Origin: Streptomyces atratus
Lineage (GTDB): Bacteria > Actinomycetota > Actinomycetes > Streptomycetales > Streptomycetaceae
DNA length: 64,000 nt
NCBI RefSeq assembly: GCF_900119365.1
Contig: NZ_FPJO01000001.1
Location: 381,181 to 445,180 of the forward strand
Direction of reading: 5' to 3'
A model generated the notes under the pieces. It searched no databases, was not told the DNA's origin, and saw nothing but the letters and a program-made list of their open reading frames with translations. The translations under genes and the position numbers were made by a program. Shown in pieces: positions 52,615 to 62,209 of the stretch; the stretch's first letter is position 1; every line of letters starts with the position of its first letter.

Positions 52615-53250
52615 ATGAGCACCGAGCCGACTCAGCCGTCCCTCACCGAGCGCCGCAAGGCCGCGACCCAGCTGGAGATCGCACGCGCCGCGGCCGCGCT
52701 CTTCGCCGAGCGGGGACCCGACGGCACCACGGCTGAGGACATCGCCGGCCGGTCGGGGGTGGCGCTGCGCACCTTCTACCGCTACTTCCGCTCCAAGCAG
52801 GACGCGGTGGGCCCGCTGCTCTCCGGCGGGGCCGAGCGGTGGCGGGCGCTGCTGGAGGCGGCCGAGCCCGGGGACTCGCTCGCCGGGATCCTGGAGCATG
52901 CGGTCACCGAGGCGCTCCGGGCGCCGGGCGCGGAGGGTGCCGAGCAGCTCGGCTGGACGCGCGGACTGCTGCGGGCCGCGGCGGACGACCCGGCGCTGCG
53001 GGCCGTCTGGTACCGGGTCAATCAGGATTCGGAGGAGCGGCTGCTGCCGGTGCTGACCCGGCTGGCGGGCGACGGGGCGGACCCGCTGGAGGTCCGCCTC
53101 GCCGCGGCCGCCGCCACGGACGCGGTACGGGTCGCACTGGAGGCCTGGGCGGAGACGGACGCCCCGACGGCCGGGCCCGGCTCACCCGCCGATCTGGCAG
53201 TGCGCTGCCTGCACGAACTCATGGGCGGCATGCGCCTGTTCAAGCCGTAG
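52615..53250 (+). CDS. TetR family transcriptional regulator
   Basis: A 211-residue TetR protein. The N-terminal helix-turn-helix shows AALFAERGPDGTTAEDIAGRSGVALRTFYRYFRSKQD in the family pattern. The C-terminal helical ligand domain is family-diverse. It is divergent from the SDR gene and most likely represses it until a ligand binds. ATG 52615 lies 2 nt after GGGA, so the mRNA may have a short leader. It ends 8 bp from the convergent GNAT gene. Confidence 0.9.
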   Translation: MSTEPTQPSLTERRKAATQLEIARAAAALFAERGPDGTTAEDIAGRSGVALRTFYRYFRSKQDAVGPLLSGGAERWRALLEAAEPGDSLAGILEHAVTEALRAPGAEGAEQLGWTRGLLRAAADDPALRAVWYRVNQDSEERLLPVLTRLAGDGADPLEVRLAAAAATDAVRVALEAWAETDAPTAGPGSPADLAVRCLHELMGGMRLFKP

Positions 53251-53258
53251 AGGCCGTG

Positions 53259-53786
53259 TCACGGGGCGAGCGAGCGGCCCATCAGTACGTCGTCGACGTA
53301 ACGCCCGTCCAGGAAGAACTCACCGGGCAGCACCCCCTCGACGACGAACCCCTCCGACTCGTACAGGGCGCGCGCGGGTGCGTTGTGGCCGAGCACCCGC
53401 AGGGTCATCCGGTTCACCCCCTCGTCGCGCGCCGCCGTGCAGGCGGCCCGCAGCAGGGCCCTGGCGACACCGCGGCCGCGCGCCCAGTCGGCCACGGCCA
53501 GGCCCTGTATCTGCCGGACATGGGTGTTGCAGGCCAGCGGGGTCGGCGGGACCAGCCTGAGGTATCCGGCCGGGCGCGGCTCGCCCGCCGCGTCCGGCGC
53601 CTCGGCCACCAGGAAGTCCCCGGGCCGGTGGCGGTCGTCGAAGAACGGCGCGTACGGCGGCTGCGGCCTGGGCGCCACGGCGTGCAACGTCGACCAGGTG
53701 GCGCGGTCGAGTTCGCCGAGCGAGGCTTCGTCGGAGAGGGCGGCGGGGCGGACGCGGCAGGCCGGTGGCGTGGATATCTCGGGCAT
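53259..53786 (-). CDS. GNAT family N-acetyltransferase
   Basis: A 175-residue acetyltransferase of the GNAT fold. The acetyl-CoA loop reads ARGRGVARALL, preceded by IQGLAVAD, and the C-terminal LYESEGFVVEG is typical. The substrate is unknown. The start could also be GTG 53795, three codons upstream; neither has a strong ribosome site. Confidence 0.87.
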   Translation of the reverse strand: MPEISTPPACRVRPAALSDEASLGELDRATWSTLHAVAPRPQPPYAPFFDDRHRPGDFLVAEAPDAAGEPRPAGYLRLVPPTPLACNTHVRQIQGLAVADWARGRGVARALLRAACTAARDEGVNRMTLRVLGHNAPARALYESEGFVVEGVLPGEFFLDGRYVDDVLMGRSLAP

Positions 53787-53902
53787 GCGCGCCACTGTGC
53801 CACGGCACCCCCGGCCGGGTCAGCCCGGTTTCGCCGCCCGGCACGCGCCGATGACCCGAGGGCCTGCCGGGCCCTGCGGGGCCGCTGGGGCAGGATGGAC
53901 CC

Positions 53903-54802
53903 ATGCTGCACTCCCGTATCGCTGTCACCGGAGCATCCGGACTCATCGGAGCGGCGCTGGTGCGTTCGCTGCGCGCCGACGGGCACGAGGTGGTGCGCCT
54001 CGTACGGCACCCCGCGCGGGCCGGCGACGAGGTGGAGTGGGATCCGAAGCGGGGTTACGTCGACGTGGCGGGCCTGGTCGGCTGCGACGCCGTCGTCCAC
54101 CTGGCCGGGGCCGGGGTCGGCGACCACCGCTGGACGGCCGCGTACAAGCGGGAGATCCGGGACAGCCGGGTACTCGGGACCTCGGCGATCGCCGAGGCCG
54201 TCGCCTCGCTGGACGTACCGCCGAAGGTACTGCTGTCCGGGTCGGCGATCGGCTACTACGGCGACACCGGGGACCGCGCCGTCGACGAGAGCGCCCCGGC
54301 CGGCGAGGGCTTCCTGCCGTCCGTCTGCGTGGAGTGGGAGGCCGCCACGGCCGCCGCCGAGGAGGCGGGCGTACGGACGGTGCACGCGCGCACCGGTCTG
54401 GTCGTCGGCCGCGAGGGCGGGGCCTGGGGCCGGCTCTTCCCGTTGTTCCGGGCGGGGCTCGGCGGCCGGCTGGGCAACGGGCGCCAGTACTGGAGCTTCA
54501 TCGCGCTGCACGACGAAGTCGCGGCGCTGCGCCACATCCTGGACACGGAGTCGCTGTCGGGCCCGGTGAACCTGACCGGGCCCGACCCGGTCACCAACAG
54601 CGAGGTGACGGCCGCGATGGGGCGGGTGCTGCACCGCCCCACACTCTTCACGGCCCCGGCACCGGCCCTGCGGATCGCCCTGGGGGACTTCGCGGAGGAT
54701 GTGCTGGCCAGCCAGCGGGTGCTGCCGGGTCAGTTGCTGGACTCGGGCTTCGTGTTCGCCTTCCCGGGGATCGACGCGGCGATCCGCGCGGCGCTGCGCT
54801 GA
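53903..54802 (+). CDS. TIGR01777 family (YfcH/SulA-like) epimerase-type protein
   Basis: A 299-residue extended-SDR protein. The NAD(P) motif is TGASGLIGAAL; the family segments VVHLAGAG, SGSAIGYYGDTGD and FIALHDEV are all present, followed by the DUF1731-type C-terminus (LLDSGFVFAFPGIDAAIRAAL). The enzymatic role of this family is not firmly known; it may be a sugar-nucleotide epimerase-like oxidoreductase. AGGA lies 7 nt before the ATG. Confidence 0.9.
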   Translation: MLHSRIAVTGASGLIGAALVRSLRADGHEVVRLVRHPARAGDEVEWDPKRGYVDVAGLVGCDAVVHLAGAGVGDHRWTAAYKREIRDSRVLGTSAIAEAVASLDVPPKVLLSGSAIGYYGDTGDRAVDESAPAGEGFLPSVCVEWEAATAAAEEAGVRTVHARTGLVVGREGGAWGRLFPLFRAGLGGRLGNGRQYWSFIALHDEVAALRHILDTESLSGPVNLTGPDPVTNSEVTAAMGRVLHRPTLFTAPAPALRIALGDFAEDVLASQRVLPGQLLDSGFVFAFPGIDAAIRAALR

Positions 54803-55005
54803 GCCCCGCACCGGCCGGCGCACCCGGCGGGAGAGGCACACCTCCGTGAAATCGGACGGACATGCGACCCCGTGCAACGGTGCCCCGGGTGCGCGCGACT
54901 GCGCCTGCACCGGCCGCCCTCCTAGCCTCCTTGCGAACTCGGGCATTCCGGGGGCCTGTTGGGGGCAATAGCCTCCCAGCAGTTGCGCCGACTCGGGGAG
55001 GGCAC

Positions 55006-56313
55006 GTGCTCAGCACGGCACACCACGCGGACGTCGTCATCATCGGGGCCGGGATCGCCGGCCTGTCAGCCGCCCACCGATTGACCAGCGCAGGGGTAAG
55101 CGTCAGCGTCCTGGAGGCCGGCCCCCGGGCCGGCGGCCGGATGACCACCGCGGAGCTGGACGGCTTCCGGCTCGACCACCTCGGACCGCTTCTCAACACC
55201 TCCTGCCCGGAGCTGCGCATGACACCCGGTCTCGAAGGACTGGTGCTGCGCAGCTTCGCCCCGGGGGCCCTCGTCCACAGCGAGGGACGGCAGTACCGGA
55301 CCGGCGATGTACGGGGCGCCCGGGGCGCATTCAAAGCGGCGCGCGCCCTCGCAAGCGCCCCCCGGCCGCCGATGGGCGGGCCGATCGACCAGGCCCGGCT
55401 GGGCGCCGCCCTGTCCCGGCTCGCCACCACCCCGTCCGCCCGCATCCTGGCCCGGCCCGAACAGACGGCGCTCGCCGCCCTGTCCCACCGCGGCCTGCCC
55501 TCCCGTACGGTCAACGGCTTCCTGCGCCCGCTGCTCTCCGCGCTGCTCAGCGACCCCGGCCTCAGCACGTCCAGCCGGTACGCCGACCTCGCGCTGCGCG
55601 GCTACGCGCGCGGCAGGCTGTGCGTGCCCGAGGGCGGCGCGGCCACGCTGCCCGAGCTCCTCGCGGCCTCGCTGCCACCGGGCACCGTACGCACGGGCGT
55701 GCATGTCACAGCTGCCGACATCACCTCGGTCCGCACCGAGGAGCACGGCGAACTGGGCTGCCGTTCCCTGCTGTTGGCGACCGGTGCGGGCGCCGCCGCC
55801 GAGCTGCTGCCCGGTCTGCGGGTGCCGTCCTTCCACCCCGTGACGGTCCTTCACCACACCGCTCCCGCTCCCCCGCCGACCGGCGCCGCGCTGCTGCTGG
55901 ACGCCGACCGCTCGGGCCCGGTCGCGCACACCGCGGTGATGAGCGCCGTCGACCCCTCACGCGCCCCGCGCGGCCGTACGCTGATCAGCTCGACGGTGCT
56001 CGGCACTCCGCCGCCCGAGCTGGACCGCACCGTCCGCGCCCATCTCGCCGCGCTGTACGCCACCCCCACCGACGACTGGGAGCTGCTGGCCGCCCACCAC
56101 GACCCCGAGGCGGTCCCCGCGATGCCGGCCCCGCACGATCCGCGCCGCCCGGTGCGGCTGCTCGCCGGTCTGTACGTGTGCGGCGACCACCGCGACACCA
56201 GCTCGGTGCCGGGCGCCCTGTTCTCGGGCCGCCGCGCGGCCGAGGCGATCCTCACCGACCTGGGGGTACGGCCGGGGAACGGGAGCGGGACGGCGCTGCC
56301 CGAGGCGGCGTAG
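55006..56313 (+). CDS. FAD-dependent amine/phytoene-type oxidoreductase
   Basis: A 435-residue flavoenzyme of the amine oxidase/protoporphyrinogen oxidase-like group. The dinucleotide motif VIIGAGIAGLSAAHRL is at residues 10-26, followed by VLEAGPRAGGRM. The C-terminal FAD signature GLYVCGDHRDTSSVPGA is intact. The substrate is unknown; carotenoid, porphyrin and amine substrates occur in the family. GTG 55006 follows GGGAG at 5 nt. A 203-bp gap precedes it. It converges with the XRE regulator gene after 36 bp. Confidence 0.9.
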   Translation: MLSTAHHADVVIIGAGIAGLSAAHRLTSAGVSVSVLEAGPRAGGRMTTAELDGFRLDHLGPLLNTSCPELRMTPGLEGLVLRSFAPGALVHSEGRQYRTGDVRGARGAFKAARALASAPRPPMGGPIDQARLGAALSRLATTPSARILARPEQTALAALSHRGLPSRTVNGFLRPLLSALLSDPGLSTSSRYADLALRGYARGRLCVPEGGAATLPELLAASLPPGTVRTGVHVTAADITSVRTEEHGELGCRSLLLATGAGAAAELLPGLRVPSFHPVTVLHHTAPAPPPTGAALLLDADRSGPVAHTAVMSAVDPSRAPRGRTLISSTVLGTPPPELDRTVRAHLAALYATPTDDWELLAAHHDPEAVPAMPAPHDPRRPVRLLAGLYVCGDHRDTSSVPGALFSGRRAAEAILTDLGVRPGNGSGTALPEAA

Positions 56314-56349
56314 CGGCTGTCCCGGGCAGTCCGACGACACGCCCCGGGC

Positions 56350-58077
56350 TCATCCCAGGGCGGCGACCCGGTCTCGGTAGCCCCGTACCGCTGCGGCGTC
56401 CCGGTACGGCTCCAGGCGCCGCTCGAAGTCCCGTACGTACTCCGTCGCCCGCACCGACCGCATCTCCGCGGCCTGCTGGGCGGCCTCGGCGCCGAGCGCG
56501 CACGCCTGGTCGAGCTCGCCGAGCCCGAGCCGGGCGGAGGCCAGTACCACCCGGCAGAACAACCGGCTGCGGGCGTACGCCGGGGAGCGCAGCTGGAGGG
56601 AGCGCTCCGCGTGCTGCGCCGCGGCGCGGTACTGCTGGAGGTCCCGGTGGCAGTGCCCGAACTCGTCGGCGAGCTGGGCCTCGTCGAAGTACCGCGCCCA
56701 GTGCGGCACCCCGTCCCCGGGCCGGGCGATCTCCAGTGCGCGTTCGGCCCGCGCCAGCGAGATGGTGCAGTGTCTGGCCTCGCCGAGCACTCCGTGACCG
56801 CGTGCCTCGACGGCGTGCAGCAGGGCCTGGACGACGGGCGGCGCCGACGAGCCGATGCCCTGCTGGGCCACCCGGGCCAGTTGCACGGCCTCCCTGCCGT
56901 GGCCGAGGTAGACCGCCTGCCGGCTCATGGTGATCAGGACGTAGCTGCCGTAGGCGCGGTCCCCGGCGGCCTGGGCGAGCCGCAGCGCCTGGACGAAGTA
57001 CCGCTGGGCCAGGCCGTGGGCCGCGATGTCGTACGAGGTCCAGCCCGCCAGCCGGGTCAGGTCGGCGGCGGCGGAGAAGAGCCGGCGCCCGGTGGCCTCC
57101 CCGTACGTCCCGCGGAGCATGGGTTCCGTCTCGTGCTCCAGGTACCGGACGAGGGCCTGGCGGGCGTGGCCGCCGCCGTAGGCGTTGTCGAGGGTGCGGA
57201 AGAGCTCGCCGACCGAGCGCAGGGCCGCGACGTCCCCGCCGCTGACCCGCTGGCCGGGGCCGCGGTCGGACTGCCGCTGCCGGGGGACGCCGGGGGCGCC
57301 CGGCAGCGCGCCCGAGGGGGCCGGCGGTGGCGGGAGTGCGGGCGAGCCGGGGGGCGCGGACGGTCCGGAGGGCCGGGAGGGCACGGGCCCACGGGCCCGG
57401 CCGCCGGCACCGGGCGCCGCCGTACCGCCGTACGCCCCGTACGGGCCGTGCGCTCCGTACGAACCGTGCACCCCGGGTACTCCGCGCGCCCCGCCGGGGA
57501 CGGGGCCGCCGGGCCGCACGGAACCGGCTTCGGCGACTCCCGTGGTCCCACCGGCCCCGACGGACCTGTTGATCCCGCCGGCCCCGCCGGCCCCGCCGTG
57601 CACCTGGGGCGAGGGCTCGCCGCCCCGGCCCACCCACTCGTCGGCCCGTCCGATCAGCCAGTCCCGGCTGGGGACGACGAGCCCGGCCGGGGTGAAGGCG
57701 ATCTTGCGCAGCTCCGCATGGCTGCCCGAGTCCTTCCGCCATAACCCGCTGACGATGTCGACCGCCTCCGCGGGCGTGGCCGCGAACTCCAGGCCCGCGT
57801 AGACCGGGGCGCACGCGTCGAGGCCCAGGTCCTGCGCGGAGAGGCGGCGCCCGAGCCGCCGGGTGAAGACCTCGGCGATCAGCGCGGGGGTGGTCCCGCG
57901 GGGCTGCTGACCGCGCAGCCAGCGGGTCACGGACGTCTTGTCGTACCGCAGGTCGAGGCCGTGTTCGAGGCCGAGTTGGTCCACCCTGCGGGCGAGGCCG
58001 GCGTTGGAGAAGCCGGCCTCCGTGATGAGCGAGGCGAGTCGGCGGTTGGGGGTGCGCTGCGGAGGTCGTTCCGACAT
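56350..58077 (-). CDS. XRE-type regulator with low-complexity linker and TPR-like repeats
   Basis: A 575-residue streptomycete-type regulator. The N-terminal DNA-binding part (about 10-100) includes RRLASLITEAGFSNAGLARRV and SVTRWLRGQQPRG. A Gly/Pro/Ala/Tyr-rich linker of about 110 residues follows (about 155-265). The C-terminal half (about 290-570) is a string of helical TPR-like repeats. This resembles the NsdA/BldD-associated family that represses antibiotic production or differentiation, but the identity with NsdA is not established. The linker codes for repeated GA/PG/YG runs, so it is likely disordered. It is divergent from lipB. Confidence 0.85.
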   Translation of the reverse strand: MSERPPQRTPNRRLASLITEAGFSNAGLARRVDQLGLEHGLDLRYDKTSVTRWLRGQQPRGTTPALIAEVFTRRLGRRLSAQDLGLDACAPVYAGLEFAATPAEAVDIVSGLWRKDSGSHAELRKIAFTPAGLVVPSRDWLIGRADEWVGRGGEPSPQVHGGAGGAGGINRSVGAGGTTGVAEAGSVRPGGPVPGGARGVPGVHGSYGAHGPYGAYGGTAAPGAGGRARGPVPSRPSGPSAPPGSPALPPPPAPSGALPGAPGVPRQRQSDRGPGQRVSGGDVAALRSVGELFRTLDNAYGGGHARQALVRYLEHETEPMLRGTYGEATGRRLFSAAADLTRLAGWTSYDIAAHGLAQRYFVQALRLAQAAGDRAYGSYVLITMSRQAVYLGHGREAVQLARVAQQGIGSSAPPVVQALLHAVEARGHGVLGEARHCTISLARAERALEIARPGDGVPHWARYFDEAQLADEFGHCHRDLQQYRAAAQHAERSLQLRSPAYARSRLFCRVVLASARLGLGELDQACALGAEAAQQAAEMRSVRATEYVRDFERRLEPYRDAAAVRGYRDRVAALG

Positions 58078-58340
58078 CAGCTGTACGGTCTCCTGCCTTC
58101 GGGGCCGGTCGGGCAGCCCTTATGGAACGGCGCGAATTTAGCTGCCTCCGCAGCGGTCACAGCCACCTTCGCTTCACTTTCATCCGATCGTGTGAGGATT
58201 GAGATTGGCGCTGACGGGAAGACCTGCCGGGCCACCGCCCGGGAGTCGGCCGTACAGTGGCCCGGGGCGTGATTCAGTGCATGGTGACGCGGCTCCGGGC
58301 GCCCCCGGCTCCCGGCACCGCGAGTAGGAAGGCATCTGTC

Positions 58341-59153
58341 GTGGCTGAGCTTCGGTTCGTCCGGCTGGGATTCGGCGAGGAAGCCGTCGACTACCAGGAG
58401 GCCTGGCAGAAGCAGCGCGAGGTGCACGCGGCCAGATTCGAGGACTCCGTCCCGGACACCTGTCTGCTGTTGGAACACCCGCCCGTCTACACGGCCGGGC
58501 GGCGCACGACCGACAGCGAACGCCCACTGGACGGCACCCCCGTCATCGACGTGGACCGCGGTGGCAAGATCACCTGGCACGGCCCCGGGCAGCTGGTCGG
58601 CTACCCGATCCAGAAGCTGCCCCGCCCGGTGGACGTCGTCGCGCACGTGCGCCGGCTGGAGGAGGCGCTGATCCGTACCGCCGCCGAGTTCGGCGTGGAG
58701 ACCACCCGGGTCGAGGGCCGCAGCGGCGTCTGGGTGCTCGGCGACCCGGTCGAGGAACGCCCGGCGATCGGCGGACTCTCCCTGGACTTCGACCCGCGGC
58801 TGCACGACGAGGAGTTCGACGCCCGGCTGAACGGCCCCGAGTACGCCCCGTCCAACGCCGGCCAGCGCCGCGAGGACCGCAAACTGGCGGCGATCGGCAT
58901 CCGGGTGGCGAAGGGCGTGACCATGCACGGCTTCTCCTTCAACGTGAACCCGGACAACACCTGGTTCGACCGGATCGTGCCGTGCGGCATCCGGGACGCG
59001 GGCGTCACCTCACTGGCGTACGAGCTCGGCCGCGACATCACCATCGCGGACGTGCTCCCGGTCGTCGAGAAGCACCTCAGGGACGTCCTGGAGAACGCCG
59101 AGCTCGCCCCGCGCACCATCGGGCGCACGGACGATGCCGTGGCCACGGCGTGA
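58341..59153 (+). CDS. lipB: lipoyl(octanoyl) transferase
   Basis: A 270-residue LipB that moves octanoyl from acyl carrier protein to lipoyl domains. The active-site lysine Lys181 (KLAAIGIRV) and Cys215 (VPCGIRDAG) are intact, as are [13 protein letters not shown] and the substrate-site [11 protein letters not shown]. Compared with the 213-residue E. coli enzyme it has an insertion at about residues 136-180 before the catalytic lysine, as in other actinobacteria. GTG 58341 follows AGGAAGG at 8 nt. LipA is next in line. Confidence 0.96.
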   Translation: MAELRFVRLGFGEEAVDYQEAWQKQREVHAARFEDSVPDTCLLLEHPPVYTAGRRTTDSERPLDGTPVIDVDRGGKITWHGPGQLVGYPIQKLPRPVDVVAHVRRLEEALIRTAAEFGVETTRVEGRSGVWVLGDPVEERPAIGGLSLDFDPRLHDEEFDARLNGPEYAPSNAGQRREDRKLAAIGIRVAKGVTMHGFSFNVNPDNTWFDRIVPCGIRDAGVTSLAYELGRDITIADVLPVVEKHLRDVLENAELAPRTIGRTDDAVATA

Positions 59154-59285
59154 CGCTCGGAGCACCCCTCCGGGAATAGGCCCTGTCGGCCACAGGTTGG
59201 CCAGACGTAAAGCCGTTTGAACCACGGGCGTACCCTGGTGTTCGCCGAAGAATCCAATGCAGTGAAAGCAAAGGGGAGTGCCGGA

Positions 59286-60251
59286 GTGTCCGCTGTCGCA
59301 CCCGACGGGCGCAAGATGCTGCGCCTTGAGGTCCGGAACAGCCAGACCCCCATCGAGCGCAAGCCCGAGTGGATCAAAACCCGGGCGAAGATGGGCCCCG
59401 AGTACAACCAGCTGCAGAAACTCGTGAAGAGCGAGGGTCTGCACACGGTGTGCCAGGAGGCCGGCTGCCCCAACATCTTCGAGTGCTGGGAGGACCGCGA
59501 GGCCACGTTCCTCATCGGTGGTGACCAGTGCACCCGGCGCTGTGACTTCTGCCAGATCGACACGGGCAAGCCGCAGGCGCTGGACCGGGACGAGCCCCGC
59601 CGCGTCGGCGAGTCCGTCGTCACGATGGACCTGAACTACGCCACCATCACCGGCGTCGCGCGCGACGACCTGGAGGACGGCGGTGCCTGGCTGTACGCGG
59701 AGACCGTGCGCCAGATCCACGCGCTGACCGCGGAGCGGGAGGCCGGCCGCACCAAGGTCGAGCTGCTGATCCCCGACTTCAACGCGGAGCCCGAGCAGCT
59801 CGCCGAGGTCTTCTCCTCGCGCCCCGAGGTGCTCGCGCACAACGTCGAGACGGTGCCGCGGATCTTCAAGCGGATCCGCCCCGGCTTCCGTTACGAGCGC
59901 TCCCTGGAGGTCATCACGCGGGCCCGCGAGGCCGGCCTGGTGACCAAGTCCAACCTGATCCTCGGCATGGGCGAGACCCGCGAGGAGGTCAGCGAGGCGC
60001 TCCAGGACCTGTACGACGCGGGTTGCGAGCTCATCACGATCACGCAGTACCTGCGGCCGTCCGTGCGCCACCACCCGGTCGAGCGCTGGGTGAAGCCGCA
60101 GGAGTTCGTGGAGCTGAAGGAGGAGGCCGACGAGATCGGCTACTCCGGCGTGATGTCCGGGCCGCTGGTGCGTTCCTCGTACCGCGCGGGCCGTCTTTTC
60201 CAGCAGGCGATCGAGCGCCGCGGCGCCGTCGCCGCGGCGCCCACCGTGTGA
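59286..60251 (+). CDS. lipA: lipoyl synthase
   Basis: A 321-residue radical-SAM enzyme that inserts two sulfurs into octanoyl groups. It has both clusters: the auxiliary 4Fe-4S cysteines Cys56, Cys61 and Cys67 ([12 protein letters not shown]), and the radical-SAM CxxxCxxC motif Cys82, Cys86, Cys89 (QCTRRCDFC). The C-terminal Ser in [10 protein letters not shown] that ligates the auxiliary cluster is present. GTG 59286 follows GGGGAG. It acts after LipB on the E2 lipoyl domains encoded at 44.5 kb. Confidence 0.97.
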   Translation: MSAVAPDGRKMLRLEVRNSQTPIERKPEWIKTRAKMGPEYNQLQKLVKSEGLHTVCQEAGCPNIFECWEDREATFLIGGDQCTRRCDFCQIDTGKPQALDRDEPRRVGESVVTMDLNYATITGVARDDLEDGGAWLYAETVRQIHALTAEREAGRTKVELLIPDFNAEPEQLAEVFSSRPEVLAHNVETVPRIFKRIRPGFRYERSLEVITRAREAGLVTKSNLILGMGETREEVSEALQDLYDAGCELITITQYLRPSVRHHPVERWVKPQEFVELKEEADEIGYSGVMSGPLVRSSYRAGRLFQQAIERRGAVAAAPTV

Positions 60252-60591
60252 ATCCGAGCACAAGAAGCTACCGCTCGGTAATAACTGTTTCGACGCGGCC
60301 CGTACGCTCCCCGCAGGTCGGGGGCGCGTATGGGCCGCTTCGGCGTGCGCCGCGCCCGTATCAAGGTTTCATTGGTGTTTGACCGACCGGTCATGCGCTG
60401 GTAACACCGAGCAGTGACGCTGGGTGCACACGGCGCGGTGGCCGGCAGCAGCCGTCCGGGCCGCTGCCGCCCCGCTTCCCGCACCCCAGCGCACGCCACC
60501 CACTCCGCGCAACGCAGTCCCGGGCAGTTCGGCCCGGGCAGCTGAGTCCACGCAACTCAGTCCGCACATCCGCTCCGAGGAGATTTCCACG
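60252..60591. other. 340-bp region between lipA and a 66-residue gene
   Basis: It contains a weak 6-bp hairpin right after lipA (60254-60278), a GC-rich inverted repeat (60322-60357), and a good promoter at 60379-60407. The 185 bp after that promoter are a long GC-rich leader with no coding frame I would trust. The leader ends in an AGGAG ribosome site at 60578. Confidence 0.65.
60379..60407 (+). promoter_or_regulatory. vegetative-type promoter upstream of the 66-residue gene
   Basis: TTGACC (60379-60384), a 17-nt spacer, and TAACAC (60402-60407) form a good HrdB-like promoter. The resulting leader would be about 180 nt, unusually long for this DNA. Confidence 0.55.
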
Positions 60592-60792
60592 ATGCAGGCC
60601 GTGCCGGTACGCGCCACCGCCATCCCTTCCGTCACCGATGCTCTCCGTGCCGTCGAGTCGCTGGTCCTGGGCAGCGGCCAGCGCACCGCCCGCCGCAACG
60701 CCTGGACCGCCGTCCTGGAGGACCGGCGCCGGGCCAAGGACAGGGTCGAGGCCGAGCACGTACTGGAGGCCGCGGCCGACCACCATTCCTAG
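60592..60792 (+). CDS. small conserved-type protein after lipA
   Basis: A 66-residue basic, helical protein (MQAVPVRATAIPSVTDALRA at the start) with no known motif. ATG 60592 follows AGGAG at 9 nt. Its place between lipA and the DUF4191 gene matches small unannotated genes seen there in other streptomycetes as I recall. It is preceded by a clear promoter and a 180-nt leader. Function unknown. Confidence 0.7.
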   Translation: MQAVPVRATAIPSVTDALRAVESLVLGSGQRTARRNAWTAVLEDRRRAKDRVEAEHVLEAAADHHS

Positions 60793-60811
60793 GCCACGTA
60801 AACTTCTGTGC

Positions 60812-61519
60812 ATGGCGAGGAAGGCAAAAACTGAAGGCGCGGACAGCGCCGAGAACGCGGGGCGGCTCAAGCAGATCGCCCTGACTTACAAGATGGCCAG
60901 GCGGTCCGACCCGAAGGTCGGTCTTGTCGTCGCGGGCGTGGGAATTGTCACCTTCGGTGTCCTCCTCGGAGTCGGCTTCCTGATCGGCCACCCGGTCTAC
61001 CTGGGCATCCTGGGCTTCGTGCTGGCCCTCCTCGCGATGGCGATCGTCTTCGGGCGGCGTGCCGAGCGTGCCGCCTTCGGGCAGATGGAGGGGCAGCCGG
61101 GCGCCGCGGCGGCGGTGCTGGACCGTGTGGGCCGCGGCTGGACCACGACGCCCGCGGTCGCGATGAACCGCAGCCAGGACGTCATCCACCGCTCCGTCGG
61201 CAAGGCGGGCATCGTGCTGGTCGGCGAGGGCAACGCGAACCGCGTGAAGCTGCTGCTCGCGGCCGAGAAGAAGAAGATGGCCCGCGTCCTGGTCGACGTA
61301 CCGGTGCACGACTTCATCGTCGGCAACGACGAGGGCCAGGTGCCGCTCAAGAAGCTGCGCACCAAGATGCTGAAGCTGCCGCGCGTCCTCACCGGCCCGC
61401 AGGTGACGGCCGCCAACGACCGGCTGCGCGCGATGGGTGACCTGATGAGCAACATGCCGCTGCCGAAGGGCCCCATGCCGAAGGGCATGCGGATGCCGCG
61501 CGGCGGAAAGATGCGCTGA
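60812..61519 (+). CDS. DUF4191 membrane protein
   Basis: A 235-residue actinobacterial protein. Two membrane helices lie at about residues 37-58 and 64-84, after a basic cytosolic N-terminus. The C-terminal 150 residues are cytosolic and basic, ending in a Met/Pro/Lys-rich tail. Function is unknown although the family is conserved near glnA. ATG 60812 lies 7 nt after TAAACT, a fitting -10 for a leaderless mRNA, and there is no ribosome site. A 20-bp terminator follows. Confidence 0.87.
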   Translation: MARKAKTEGADSAENAGRLKQIALTYKMARRSDPKVGLVVAGVGIVTFGVLLGVGFLIGHPVYLGILGFVLALLAMAIVFGRRAERAAFGQMEGQPGAAAAVLDRVGRGWTTTPAVAMNRSQDVIHRSVGKAGIVLVGEGNANRVKLLLAAEKKKMARVLVDVPVHDFIVGNDEGQVPLKKLRTKMLKLPRVLTGPQVTAANDRLRAMGDLMSNMPLPKGPMPKGMRMPRGGKMR

Positions 61520-61533
61520 CGTCGTCGGACGTA

Positions 61534-61580
61534 CGAAGAGGCGGGGCGCGAACCGGATCGGTTCGCGCCCCGCCTCTTCG
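61534..61580. terminator. 20-bp perfect bidirectional terminator
   Basis: Arms 61534-61553 and 61561-61580 are perfectly complementary with a 7-nt loop, between convergent DUF4191 and RDD genes. Confidence 0.88.
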
Positions 61581-61621
61581 TCTGCCTCTTCGGCTTCTTC
61601 GCCTCGGGTGCGGGCCCGGTC

Positions 61622-62089
61622 CTAGATACGGACCTGGACGGCGCGGGCGAGCCGGTCGTGCAGGCCGCGGCCGTCGCGGTCCCAGACCAGGGCCGGGATC
61701 ACCAGGCACAGCAGCACGCTCCGGACGATCACCCGCCCGAACGCCAGCCGGCCACCGTTCTCGGAGACAACCCTGAGGCCCAGGACGCGCTTGCCCGGCG
61801 TACAGCCGATGGTCCCGACGGTGAGCACGCTCAGCACCAGGAAGATGCCCAGTGCCCAGTTTCCGGCCGCCTGCTGGTCACCGCGGGCGAACAGCCCGTA
61901 TGCGATCAGCAGGCACAGGGCCCAGTCGATGAAGACCGCGCCGAACCGCCGGCCGAGCGGCGCCACGGAACCCGGCCCGTGTTCGGGCAGGCCGAGCCGC
62001 TTGCCCCGGTGGCCGAAGTCGGCCCCCATCTCCTCGGCGGCCGCGCGCGGCCCGGAGAGCCACGATCCGATTGCTTGCCTGTTGTCCAC
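61622..62089 (-). CDS. RDD family membrane protein
   Basis: A 155-residue RDD-type protein. The family Arg-Asp-Asp pattern appears as GRRFGAVFIDWALCLLI. Two or three membrane helices follow, with GCTPGKRVLGLRVV in the loop, another hallmark. RDD proteins are of uncertain function; some act in ion or osmolyte transport. It diverges from glnA across 255 bp that hold the GlnR sites. Confidence 0.88.
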   Translation of the reverse strand: MDNRQAIGSWLSGPRAAAEEMGADFGHRGKRLGLPEHGPGSVAPLGRRFGAVFIDWALCLLIAYGLFARGDQQAAGNWALGIFLVLSVLTVGTIGCTPGKRVLGLRVVSENGGRLAFGRVIVRSVLLCLVIPALVWDRDGRGLHDRLARAVQVRI

Positions 62090-62209
62090 CCGAACACGGT
62101 ACTGCGCCCTCCCCGGCAGGATGCCGGGCGGGGGCCCGCTACGGTCCCCCGGAGCGGCCGGAACGCGGGTCCGTAACCGGTCACGAGGTGCCGGTCACAC
62201 TCGGCTCGG

